Assembly: GCA_016700115.1 (NCBI GenBank)
Contig: CP064999.1
Span: 496,001-560,000, forward strand
Length of the DNA stretch: 64,000 nt
Direction: 5' to 3'
From: Sphingobacteriales bacterium
Lineage (GTDB): Bacteria > Bacteroidota > Bacteroidia > Chitinophagales > UBA2359
Each line of letters begins with the position of its first letter. The stretch's first letter is position 1. The notes beneath the pieces are model-generated. The model ran no database searches. It had not been told where the DNA came from and was given only the letters and a program-made list of their open reading frames with translations. Below are positions 26,794 to 35,779 of the stretch, piece after piece. A program made the position numbers and the translations under genes.

Positions 26794-27519
26794 ATGAGTA
26801 TCTTGGTAAAACTTGAGCAAAAAAAACTGGTTGTCAGCTACAAAATGTTGGCACCCGCAGTTGCAGCTTTAATACTGTTCAATATTATGTTGTACAGTAT
26901 GATTTTAAAAAAAGACATTCCGTCTGAAATCCCAAAAATCAGCAATCGCCTGTATTTACTTGATCAGGCAAGCAACTTTGTCTATGATTTAGACGGATTT
27001 GAAACAAAAGTCCGGGAGGTAAGCAGTAAATTGAATATTCCACCAGAATGGTTGATGTCTGTGATACACTCTGAGTCCAGATTTGATGCTTCTGTCAGTA
27101 ACTATAAAGGCAGCGGAGCTACCGGACTCATACAATTTATGCCTGGAACAGCCAAAGAGTTTGGTATTTCTGTTTCACAGTTAAAAAACCTGAGTCATGT
27201 TGAACAAATGAACTTTGTTTATAAATATCTCTCTGCAAAACAAGCTAAATATGGGTCTTTTGAAACCTTAACCGATTTGTATATAGCCATTCTGTACCCA
27301 AAAGCCCTGGCTGAAGATTTTTGTTATTCGCTTTATGCAAAACCATCTATCAGTTATGAGATGAACTCTGGTTTAGACCAAAACAACGATGGCAATGTGA
27401 CCATTCAGGATATTGATAAATACCTGAAACGAAAATATCCGAGTGCTTATATCATATCTAAAAATGGCAGTACTGTGGAACAACCCTCAAAAATGACTAC
27501 AGGCTTTGGGGGCAGGTAA
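26794..27519 (+). CDS. Membrane-anchored lytic transglycosylase (SLT domain)
   Basis: The 241-residue protein has one N-terminal membrane helix (about 19-38) and a soluble-lytic-transglycosylase domain: PPEWLMSVIHSESRFD with catalytic E94, then GATGLIQFMPGTAKEFG (109-124). It cleaves the glycan of peptidoglycan to give 1,6-anhydro ends. After the catalytic domain comes a loop DQNNDGNVTIQDIDKYLK, resembling a dockerin or EF-hand calcium loop, unusual for this family. A strong terminator follows at 27657. Single gene. Confidence 0.87.
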   Translation: MSILVKLEQKKLVVSYKMLAPAVAALILFNIMLYSMILKKDIPSEIPKISNRLYLLDQASNFVYDLDGFETKVREVSSKLNIPPEWLMSVIHSESRFDASVSNYKGSGATGLIQFMPGTAKEFGISVSQLKNLSHVEQMNFVYKYLSAKQAKYGSFETLTDLYIAILYPKALAEDFCYSLYAKPSISYEMNSGLDQNNDGNVTIQDIDKYLKRKYPSAYIISKNGSTVEQPSKMTTGFGGR

Positions 27520-27656
27520 TTCTCAAATCAATTTAAGCCCGGCTTTTGTAAAAACGGTTCATTTCCACTTGTATTTATCAGTTGAAATTGAAAGAATCTC
27601 ATTCAAACCGAAAGGTTAAAATGGAATTTGTTGAAGAGGCAATAACACTTCTGCCA

Positions 27657-27731
27657 AAAACCCTCCCTTCTGTTAAAGCTAAAGCCATTTAATGGCAAAA
27701 ACTTTATCATGAAAAGGGAGGGTTTTGTTTT
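27657..27731 (+). terminator. Intrinsic terminator after the transglycosylase gene
   Basis: AAAACCCTCCCTT (27657-27669) pairs AAGGGAGGGTTTT (27714-27726), followed by GTTTTT. A small inner hairpin GCCATT/AATGGC sits at 27684-27696 in the long loop. Confidence 0.75.
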
Positions 27732-27805
27732 TAAATCCTCCTATATTATGATTAATGCAATGTAAAAAAAACGACCGGATAACCCAAATTTTGAAGGATA
27801 TGCGG

Positions 27806-29155
27806 CTAAAACTCAAGTTCTTTGAAACCTATAGGAATGGGCTTTTTACTGCGGATATACCCTTCAACCCGCAATGCGCTTCCATAATTCATTCTTTTAT
27901 TTTTAGCTATTTGGATGGCCTCGGTTATTTCTTTCATAGCTTTCCGCTTAGATCCGGACTTATACAATAAAGCCGCAAAGGTTTCGCAAGAACTATAGGT
28001 AGGGGGAGTTTTGGATACTGATTTTTTGTAGTATTTGACCGCTTGTTCAAGTTTGATTTTATCGCTGACATGATAAACAAAATTCCAGGTTAAATCTTCT
28101 AAATCGGAAGCAGGTAACGGAAGGTCTTTCTTCATAAAACTTACTGCCACGTTGGAGTAATCCTCCCATTTACCGGTTTGCGTAAAAAACAAAGAACGCA
28201 TTTCAAACTCAAAAATTTCGACATCTGAAAGCCCCAAAGTTCTTAACGAACCCATAAGGTTATTTAACATGAATAAGCCTCCCGTTTTAGCTCTCGATGC
28301 AGGTAAAACAGCACCACGAATTGCATTTTTTAGAACATTATTCACCTTTTCGTTTCCAAATTTATCAACAAAGGTTTTTTTGTCTGCCAATAGTGCATGA
28401 TAAGCTTTGGTGTTGTACTGATCTGCAAATTCAAGAATAATTTGACTGTTTTCATCTGTACTATATTCTTTGGCAGGAATAACAGATAGATAGTCATTAA
28501 TCAGGTCGGGATATAAATTTTGAAATGATTTGAGACTCCAAATGCACTTTTTTAAAAAGTCAGGTGCTCTGTTGCCTTCCTGATATTGACGATACAGTGA
28601 TTTATATAAATCAAACTCATAGTTAACAGGAACTATATTCCCTTCTTCGATTTCTTCTGTAGTTGGTGTTTCTTCAACTCTCTTTAAGAGTTTTTTAAAA
28701 TCAGAAACCGATTTATATCCGCTTTCTTGCAATAACAATTCACCGTACTGACTCAAAAATAAATAAGCCGGATATTTATCAGACCGGATAACTACTTTGG
28801 CATCTTTCAGCAATTTTCTACCTAATGTTGAGTTCAAATCCACTGATAGGGTGATGTATTTTTCCTTTAATGCTGAAATAATCTCGGAATCGGTGAAGAC
28901 GTTTTGCTCTACTTTTTTACATGTTTGCAACGATGATTTATAGTCATAAACATAGCAAAAAATTGTTGCCTTCATACTTGCTGAAGTAATCAGCGCAGTG
29001 TTCCAATCTACGACCATAAAATCAACCGATGCTGTTGTTTGTATTGGTCCGGACCTCGTTTGCTGTTGTGCGTAAGCTATGTTATTGACATTGATTCCCG
29101 TAAAGATCAAAAAAATGAAGAAATTAAAACAAACAGAGGTGTAGTAATTGGTCAT
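27806..29155 (-). CDS. Exported thioredoxin-like protein with degenerate active site and helical repeats
   Basis: The 449-residue protein has a Sec signal peptide (ending NIAYAQ) and then a thioredoxin-like fold at about 60-165: ATIFCYVYDYKSSLQTCKKVEQNVF, shown partly, matches the DUF255/thiol-disulfide type where CxxC would fall at residues 76-79. Here residue 76 is Leu and only C79 remains, so it cannot act as an ordinary oxidoreductase. The cis-Pro loop is kept (KYPAYLFLSQYG, P129). The rest (about 200-449) is helical, possibly TPR-like. It may bind partners in the periplasm or trap them through a single Cys. It ends in TAG. Confidence 0.7.
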   Translation of the reverse strand: MTNYYTSVCFNFFIFLIFTGINVNNIAYAQQQTRSGPIQTTASVDFMVVDWNTALITSASMKATIFCYVYDYKSSLQTCKKVEQNVFTDSEIISALKEKYITLSVDLNSTLGRKLLKDAKVVIRSDKYPAYLFLSQYGELLLQESGYKSVSDFKKLLKRVEETPTTEEIEEGNIVPVNYEFDLYKSLYRQYQEGNRAPDFLKKCIWSLKSFQNLYPDLINDYLSVIPAKEYSTDENSQIILEFADQYNTKAYHALLADKKTFVDKFGNEKVNNVLKNAIRGAVLPASRAKTGGLFMLNNLMGSLRTLGLSDVEIFEFEMRSLFFTQTGKWEDYSNVAVSFMKKDLPLPASDLEDLTWNFVYHVSDKIKLEQAVKYYKKSVSKTPPTYSSCETFAALLYKSGSKRKAMKEITEAIQIAKNKRMNYGSALRVEGYIRSKKPIPIGFKELEF

Positions 29156-29561
29156 ATTTGCGCATTTAGTAAGGAGTGAACGATTTTATCTATAATTTAG
29201 CATCAATAACTTTTACTTAGAACGACCATATTTTTGTACATTCGCTTTTTTCAAACGCTCAAAGATAGAAAAAAAGCTTGCACAAATTTAAATAAATACA
29301 TTCTTTGGCAAAAAGTTTTTTTCTTGTTTAAACCTTGAACATTTTCTTATCTGTTTTTTTGCAAAACCTATACTATATTCATACGAAGCTCATTTTTTTT
29401 TGTTCCAAACTTGATGAATAAAACAATAATCAACCGGAAGCCAAAACAGGATAAATAGCTACATAGAATTCGCTCGTATTTACAAATTTTTAAACAGTCA
29501 GATAGTCAAGTTTTTTTAAGCAAGAATCATTCCAAAAAAAACATTTTCATTATTTACCGAT
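29156..29561. promoter_or_regulatory. Divergent intergenic region before lpxB
   Basis: 406 bp with T-rich tracts and no coding frame. Promoters for the minus-strand thioredoxin-like gene and plus-strand lpxB should lie here; no clear TAnnTTTG box was picked out. Confidence 0.5.
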
Positions 29562-30692
29562 ATGAAATATTATATAATAGCAGGTGAAGCTTCGGGCGAT
29601 TTACATGGCGGCAATTTAATATTGTCCCTCAAAGCCAAAGATTCTATGGCTGAATTCCGATGCTGGGGTGGTGATTATATGCAGGAAACTTCGGGTGTTG
29701 ATTTGGTAAAGCATTTTAAAGACACTGCCTATATGGGTATAATCGAAGTAATTAAACACCTTCCGGGCATTTTTCGAAACTTAAATTATTGTAAACAGGA
29801 CATTTTGACCTTTTCGCCGGATGTGGTGATTTTAATTGATTACCCGGGGTTCAACCTCAGAATTGCGAAGTTTTTAACCCAAAAGAACATACCCGTATTT
29901 TATTACATCTCTCCCCAAGTTTGGGCATGGCATAGCTCAAGGGTGAAAAAGATGAAAAAATACATCAGCCATCTTTTTGTTATTTTACCATTTGAGCAGG
30001 ATTTTTTTTCCCGGCATAATTGGTCTGTTCACTATTTTGGACACCCGTTGCTCGATGAAATAGACGATGAAAAAAAACGTCAAAACAGGGAAAATATTGT
30101 GCAAGATTTGAATGCCGCTTTCGACAAGCCAATCATTGCCCTTTTGCCGGGAAGCAGAAGGCAGGAAGTCGGACGAATTTTGCCGGAAATGTTGAAATGT
30201 ATCTCCTTTTTTCCTGACTATCAGTTTGTGATTGCAGGCGTTTCTTCTGTATCATCTGACCTATACCACAATATTGTAAAAGGGTATAATGTGCCTGTAA
30301 TTTTCGGACAAACCCATGCCTTGATTCAATGCGCCAGGGTTGCTTTGGTGGCTTCGGGTACCGCAACTTTGGAAACCGCTTTGTTAAATACCCCGCAGAT
30401 AGTCTGTTATCGAGCTAACCCTGTTTCTATGGCAATTGCCCGGAAAATAGTACGCGTTCCTTATATTTCTTTGGTCAATTTAATCGCCGGCAAAGAAGTG
30501 GTCAAAGAGTTAATTCAACAGGAAGTAAACACAGGCAATTTAGTCCGGGAACTTCGAGCTTTATTAGATGAAAACAGCCTTGTCCGAAAGTCAATGATTA
30601 CGGAATACAAATTGTTGCGACAGCGATTAGGCAGCAAAGGAGTTTCAGAAAAAATAGCAGAAGCTATGATACGGTTTCTAAAACGGAAGTAA
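29562..30692 (+). CDS. lpxB: Lipid-A-disaccharide synthase
   Basis: The 376-residue protein is LpxB, which joins UDP-2,3-diacylglucosamine and lipid X to give lipid A disaccharide, on the cytosolic face of the inner membrane. Signature regions are at the start, MKYYIIAGEASGDLHG, then GGDYMQE, LIDYPGFNLRIAKF, YYISPQVWAWHSSRVKKMKKY (in part), LLPGSRRQEVGRILP, and SGTATLETALLNTPQIVCY. Length and order fit the family. The ATG at 29562 begins the first beta strand. It is convergent with the M1 peptidase gene, 44 bp away. Confidence 0.97.
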   Translation: MKYYIIAGEASGDLHGGNLILSLKAKDSMAEFRCWGGDYMQETSGVDLVKHFKDTAYMGIIEVIKHLPGIFRNLNYCKQDILTFSPDVVILIDYPGFNLRIAKFLTQKNIPVFYYISPQVWAWHSSRVKKMKKYISHLFVILPFEQDFFSRHNWSVHYFGHPLLDEIDDEKKRQNRENIVQDLNAAFDKPIIALLPGSRRQEVGRILPEMLKCISFFPDYQFVIAGVSSVSSDLYHNIVKGYNVPVIFGQTHALIQCARVALVASGTATLETALLNTPQIVCYRANPVSMAIARKIVRVPYISLVNLIAGKEVVKELIQQEVNTGNLVRELRALLDENSLVRKSMITEYKLLRQRLGSKGVSEKIAEAMIRFLKRK

Positions 30693-30736
30693 CAAAACCT
30701 ATAACAAGTATGCCCTTATTGTTCTTCAATAGAAAA

Positions 30737-33700
30737 TTAAAAACTTAGGTTGGTAAGGTTTCTTACGCCCTTGACGGGATTTAAGGCATTGAAGTTGATC
30801 AAAAAAGTAACCCGTTCATACCATTTTATTCCGTTTGCCTCATATACATCTTTGATGTTTTTGGAAGAAACCAACGACCAGTAAATCTCTATAATATCCG
30901 AAGCGGGGGTAAGTGCAACTCCTCCGTCAAAAAACAATTTGCCGTCCCAAAGTCCACCATCGGCAATATCAGTATAAGGTAAACCTAAATCGGCATATAG
31001 CTTTAATGGTATTTTTTTGATGGGTAAAGATGCCTTAAAGTTTGCCGCCAACATATACTTATCCGTATATCCTACACTTAGGGGCACTTTAAATCCCGCT
31101 CCACCCATTCCTACCTGATGCGACCAGAACCCCGTATTTTCATTTCTTGCTACAAAAACCTGGTCAAGGGTATAGTTGTAACCACCTCTCATAGTTAGTG
31201 GAAGGAGTATCGGATTGGTAGTTGTAATGGTTTTGTTTTGGATGAACCCACCGGCATAAAGTCGGGCGCTAAGACCACTTCGGGGTTTTTTTCCATAAGA
31301 AATCAGGTATTTAAGTTCTCCCTGCGCCATGGCAAAACCATCTCCCTGCTGTAGTTCTATTTTCCATGAAAAAGGGTTAATTCTCCGGATATTTTGATGA
31401 GATAAGGACAATTCGTTTTGGTAAAAGCCGGAAGGTACCCTGCTGCAATTTGTATTGGGCGGACATTCGAATTTTTTGCGAAGCACACTGACATGGCTCA
31501 ACGTTATTTTTGTTTGAGCGGGATGCCGCAGTGTTTTTTTCTTCAGGTGAAAAGTCAGTGAAGGAGATAGCCGGTAAAATTTAAATACTTCTGTACTCAG
31601 GGTTCTGTCTGTCAGGCTGGTGTCTTTGCTGAATACGCTGAATTTTCCGTTTCCGAACATGGAAGCAGCGAGGTTTAGTTCTACCCGGCTAAATATGTTA
31701 TCCGGAAACTTGTTGAAACTTAGATCTCCGGCACCTGAAAAACTGTTTGATCCAATGGCATACATAGGTGCCAAAGTAAACTGAAAAGGAGTGGAAGGTA
31801 TCAGGCTGTTGTAAAACGCAACGCCAACCATGGTTTTATCATAATGATTGTATCCTATAACCGGGCTGAAAAACAACTGTTTGCGGCGGGGATTTTCGAG
31901 GCTTCCGGCAAATTGCAAACGCAACGGATGGCTTCGTTTACATAATTTGCGAGGATAAAGGGTGTTATTTTTTCTATTAATATCCGGCATTTTGTTAGCA
32001 GCATCAATGACTATACGGTCATATTTTCCGGATGGGAAATTGACCTCCATCTCACCAAGAAACCCATCATACCAAACTGTTTCGACCGGTTGATCTTTAT
32101 GAAAAGCAGTAAGGGTAAAAGGTGCTTTAATTCCCTTTTTACCATTTTGTTTCAGCGTTATTTTATCATACCGGCTATTTCCTATGGTTTGAGCATCAGG
32201 TTTGATTTTATGTATTTTATAGTCTATTTTTTTAGTTGTCTGAAGCAATTCATCAAAAAACCAGTCCATATTTTTTCCACTCTGTGCGGTAAAAACCCGC
32301 CTAACATCATCAGGATAAGGATGCTTAAAGCTGAATTGCCGGTAGTAGTCCTGCATAATCTTGTCAAATGTAGTGGTGCCTAACCAAGTTTCGAGAAAAT
32401 GAAAGCTAAGGGCTGTTTTAAAATAAACAACAACTCCGTAGTTCAGTTGTGTGAAGTCTTCGGAAGGAAGATGAATGGCCTGGTCGGCATTTCTGCGGGC
32501 ATTAAACAAATAGAGGTAGTACTGAAAAGCATTGGGTTGGAGATGATCCAGATCAAAAATACGGGCAATACTACTACCGGACATCTTGCCCAATAACTTA
32601 TCGTTCGGATATTTTTCTCTGAAATATCGCAATTCGTAGTATGAGTTTATCCCTTCGTCCATCCAGGGATGCTGTCTTTCGTTGGAAGCGAGAATGCCAT
32701 AGAACCAGTTATGGCCAACTTCATGAACAATGACCTGTTCTAATGACTTTGCAGAACCGCTTTTCCCGATCACGGTTATCATAGGATATTCCATTCCTGC
32801 ACCTGCACTTAATGCACTTTGAACGGCAGTGCAATGATTATAAGGATATAGTCCAACCTTATCGGAATAAAAATAAACCGCATTGGATACATACTTAGCT
32901 CCATTGGTCCACAAATCGGCTTCTTCGTTGGTGAACATTGCCCAGGAAACTACTTTTCGGCTGGTGCCGGGAAGTTGAATGGTGTCTTTCAGGACATGAA
33001 ACCTTTTATCGGCAAACCATGCAAAATCATGGATACTGTCTTGTTTAAAGGTTATGGTTTTCAATTCTTTTGAAGAGGGCGGATCACTGAGATTTTTTTC
33101 GTCAAACTTGCCGGCTAAGGCTTCCGTTTCGCTGACTTTGGCGTTTAGCCAATCTATTTCTTCGGGGTTTTGCAGTTCTCCTGTTGCCCCGACAACGTAG
33201 TTTTCCGGAAGTGTGATGCTGACTTCAAAATTCCCGAATTCGCTGTAAAATTCACCCTGGTCTAAATAGGGCATAGGATGCCAGCCTTTTGAATCATACA
33301 CCGCCGGTTTTGGATACCATTGAGTAATTTGATAGGATTGTCCAACATGCCCCAAACGGGAATAACTGTTTGGAATTTTTACCTGAAACGGCGTTTGTAT
33401 CACCACCTTTTCCCCGCTTTTTAAGGGCTTGTTCAGGGTAATTTTTGCAATATCGGGGTGTTTTTTATCATACTCCCAATTCAGGGGCTTCCCTTCCGCT
33501 TCAAAGCTGAGAAAATCAATAGCCCCACGCTCTGAGCTTTTGGAATAGTAAAATTTGCTGTCTCCGTTTTCTAATTGCTGTTTGGCAAAAGCCGTGCTTT
33601 GATTTTTATAGGCATTCGGCCAAAGGTGAAAATATATAAAACTCAACTCGTCCGGTGAATGATTGATGTATTCTATTTGAATAAACCCGTTTAGTGTGTG

Positions 33701-33829
33701 GGTAGAATCGTTAAGACTAACCTGTATTTTGTAGTTTACTTCTTGTTGCCGGTACTCAGGGGTTGCGGCAACTAAATTCCAATGAAAAAATGTGAGTACA
33801 AAAATCAGCAACAAATAAATCCGGTTCAT
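30737..33829 (-). CDS. M1-family metallopeptidase with probable outer-membrane barrel
   Basis: The ATG at 33829 is preferred since it starts the signal peptide (FVLTFFHWNLVAA); product about 1030 residues. The M1 aminopeptidase zinc site is complete: H369-E370-x2-H373 (VIVHEVGHNWFYG) and E392 (WMDEG), 19 residues on, as required. The N-terminal beta domain (40-330) is standard. After about residue 600 the sequence alternates aromatic and polar residues through the end (SPVIGYNHYDKTMVGVAFYN and further), the look of a transmembrane beta barrel, and no T9SS tail is present. This fits an outer-membrane aminopeptidase. The barrel reading is inference from pattern. Confidence 0.85.
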   Translation of the reverse strand: MNRIYLLLIFVLTFFHWNLVAATPEYRQQEVNYKIQVSLNDSTHTLNGFIQIEYINHSPDELSFIYFHLWPNAYKNQSTAFAKQQLENGDSKFYYSKSSERGAIDFLSFEAEGKPLNWEYDKKHPDIAKITLNKPLKSGEKVVIQTPFQVKIPNSYSRLGHVGQSYQITQWYPKPAVYDSKGWHPMPYLDQGEFYSEFGNFEVSITLPENYVVGATGELQNPEEIDWLNAKVSETEALAGKFDEKNLSDPPSSKELKTITFKQDSIHDFAWFADKRFHVLKDTIQLPGTSRKVVSWAMFTNEEADLWTNGAKYVSNAVYFYSDKVGLYPYNHCTAVQSALSAGAGMEYPMITVIGKSGSAKSLEQVIVHEVGHNWFYGILASNERQHPWMDEGINSYYELRYFREKYPNDKLLGKMSGSSIARIFDLDHLQPNAFQYYLYLFNARRNADQAIHLPSEDFTQLNYGVVVYFKTALSFHFLETWLGTTTFDKIMQDYYRQFSFKHPYPDDVRRVFTAQSGKNMDWFFDELLQTTKKIDYKIHKIKPDAQTIGNSRYDKITLKQNGKKGIKAPFTLTAFHKDQPVETVWYDGFLGEMEVNFPSGKYDRIVIDAANKMPDINRKNNTLYPRKLCKRSHPLRLQFAGSLENPRRKQLFFSPVIGYNHYDKTMVGVAFYNSLIPSTPFQFTLAPMYAIGSNSFSGAGDLSFNKFPDNIFSRVELNLAASMFGNGKFSVFSKDTSLTDRTLSTEVFKFYRLSPSLTFHLKKKTLRHPAQTKITLSHVSVLRKKFECPPNTNCSRVPSGFYQNELSLSHQNIRRINPFSWKIELQQGDGFAMAQGELKYLISYGKKPRSGLSARLYAGGFIQNKTITTTNPILLPLTMRGGYNYTLDQVFVARNENTGFWSHQVGMGGAGFKVPLSVGYTDKYMLAANFKASLPIKKIPLKLYADLGLPYTDIADGGLWDGKLFFDGGVALTPASDIIEIYWSLVSSKNIKDVYEANGIKWYERVTFLINFNALNPVKGVRNLTNLSF

Positions 33830-33990
33830 GCAAGTTGTTCGTAAACAGTAATTGAATAGATGCCCCAAAAGTACAAACAATTACCCAACTTGACCTAACA
33901 CAGCGCACAAAGCAAACGGGGAAACACAGCAGCAGCCATGATTCCCCGTTTCAAATCATTTGTTGTATCGTCAAACGTTTGCGACTATCA

Positions 33991-35544
33991 TTACCAAAGC
34001 AGTTGATTCATGCCGGTAGCTTTGGTAATGATGGCTTCAACCGCCGATATTGGAACTCTTTCCTGTTGAAGGGTATCGCGGTTTCTGATGGTTACAGTGT
34101 CATCTTCTAATGTGTCGAAATCTATGGTTACACAATAGGGGGTTCCGATAGCATCCTGACGGCGGTAGCGTCTTCCAATCGAGTCTTTTTCTTCATATTG
34201 GCATTGAACCGACAATTTTAGTTGTGAAAACACTTGCCGGGCTTTATCGGTCAATTCGGTTTTGCTTATCAAAGGCAACACTGCAACTTTTACCGGAGCC
34301 AAAGCCGGATGTAATTTGAGCACAGTACGCATTGCCATTCCACCGTCTGCATCGGGTACTTCTTCTTCCAGAAGAGCAGAAGTCATTACAGCCAAAAATG
34401 TCCGGTCAGCACCTACGGATGTTTCAACCACATAAGGCACATAGCTTTCATTTTTCTCGGGGTCAAAGTATTGCATTTTCTTGCCCGAAAAAAGTTGGTG
34501 ATTGCCCAAATCAAAGTCGGTTCTCGAATGGATGCCCTCGATTTCTTTGAACCCAAACGGGAAATCAAATTCAATATCTACTGCCGCATTTGCATAATGG
34601 GCTAATTTTTCGTGTTCGTGAAAACGCAGTTGATGGCTGCCAAAAATAGCGCGATGCCATTTTAACCTTTCCTCCCGCCAGTACTTGTACCATTCCATTT
34701 CCGTGCCGGGCGGCACAAAAAACTGCATCTCCATTTGCTCAAACTCACGCATACGGAAAATAAATTGACGGGCGACAATTTCGTTTCTGAAAGCTTTACC
34801 GATTTGTGCAATACCGAAAGGCAGTTTTTGACGGGTGGTGCGTTGTACGTTCAGAAAATTTACAAAAATGCCCTGTGCCGTTTCCGGGCGTAGGTAAACG
34901 CGGTTATCCTCTTCGGTAGCTCCTGCCAAGGCTCCGAAGTGAGTAGCAAACATGAGATTGAACTGTCTGACTTCTGTCCAGTTTCTGGAACCACTTTCAG
35001 GACAGGCAATTTCACAATCCACAATAATTTGCTTCATCTCGGCCAGGTCATTTTCTTCCATGGCCTTCACATATCGCTGAGCAATTCGCCCTCGCTCTTC
35101 GGCATAGTTCATCACCCGCTCGTTGGTGGTGCGGTAAACGCCCTCGTCAAAAGAGTCGCCAAAGCGTTTGGCAGCTTTTTCAACTTCCTTGCTGATTTTA
35201 TCATCAATTTTGCCCAGGTATTCTTCGATCAGCACATCAGCCCGATAGCGTTTTTTGGAATCTTTGTTGTCAATTAACGGGTCGTTAAATGCGTCAACAT
35301 GTCCCGATGCCTTCCAGATTTTAGGGTGCATAAAGATGGCAGAGTCCAGACCCACTATGTTTTCGTGCATCTGAACCATTGACTTCCACCAAAAAGTTTT
35401 GATGTTGTTTTTCAACTCCACGCCATTCGGTCCGTAATCATAGACCGCACTTAATCCGTCATATACTTCGCTTGAGGGGTAAATAAACCCATACTCTTTA
35501 GCGTGTGAAATCAACTTTTTAAATATGTCTCCTTGATTTTTCAT
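33991..35544 (-). CDS. glyS: Glycine--tRNA ligase, dimeric type
   Basis: The 517-residue enzyme charges tRNA-Gly. The first ATG at 35610 adds 22 residues lacking class II features; the ATG at 35544 (MKNQGDIFKKLISHAKEYG) is preferred, and a promoter box at 35553-35560 lies between them. Class II motifs are seen: RPETAQGIFVNFLNV, FGIAQIGKAFRNEI, EQMEMQFFVPPGTE, and GVDRT-like GADRTFLAVM, then an anticodon-binding domain (LAPVKVAVLPL and later). The single-chain alpha2 type is the one usual in Bacteroidota. Confidence 0.97.
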   Translation of the reverse strand: MKNQGDIFKKLISHAKEYGFIYPSSEVYDGLSAVYDYGPNGVELKNNIKTFWWKSMVQMHENIVGLDSAIFMHPKIWKASGHVDAFNDPLIDNKDSKKRYRADVLIEEYLGKIDDKISKEVEKAAKRFGDSFDEGVYRTTNERVMNYAEERGRIAQRYVKAMEENDLAEMKQIIVDCEIACPESGSRNWTEVRQFNLMFATHFGALAGATEEDNRVYLRPETAQGIFVNFLNVQRTTRQKLPFGIAQIGKAFRNEIVARQFIFRMREFEQMEMQFFVPPGTEMEWYKYWREERLKWHRAIFGSHQLRFHEHEKLAHYANAAVDIEFDFPFGFKEIEGIHSRTDFDLGNHQLFSGKKMQYFDPEKNESYVPYVVETSVGADRTFLAVMTSALLEEEVPDADGGMAMRTVLKLHPALAPVKVAVLPLISKTELTDKARQVFSQLKLSVQCQYEEKDSIGRRYRRQDAIGTPYCVTIDFDTLEDDTVTIRNRDTLQQERVPISAVEAIITKATGMNQLLW

Positions 35545-35552
35545 AGCGGGCG

Positions 35553-35560
35553 CAAAGGTA
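35553..35560 (-). promoter_or_regulatory. Promoter -7 box TACCTTTG of glyS
   Basis: On the minus strand TACCTTTG fits the Bacteroidota -7 consensus TAnnTTTG and stands 8 bp before the preferred glyS ATG. No good -33 TTTG was found. Transcription would start almost at the ATG, so the message may be nearly leaderless. Confidence 0.45.
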
Positions 35561-35695
35561 CTGTTAAATACTATATAATTACTGTTCGATGCCTGTTTTT
35601 TGGTTGGCAACAGTGAATACTGCCAGTATTAAGCCGAAATACTTAAAGTTCATAAGGGGGTTTATGGGCTAATAATCAAACCGGCTTTAACACAA

Positions 35696-35733
35696 AAACA
35701 GCCCGGACATTGCTGACAATGCCCGGACTGTTT
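35696..35733 (-). terminator. Intrinsic terminator of the PpiD/SurA-like gene
   Basis: On the minus strand AAACAGTCCGGGCATTG pairs over 17 positions (two G.U) with CAATGTCCGGGCTGTTT around a 4-base loop, followed by TTGTG. It is 47 bp after the stop at 35780. Confidence 0.85.
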
Positions 35734-35779
35734 CTATGTTTGTTATATTCAAGACAAAAAGTTGCCTAAAGATTTAGAT

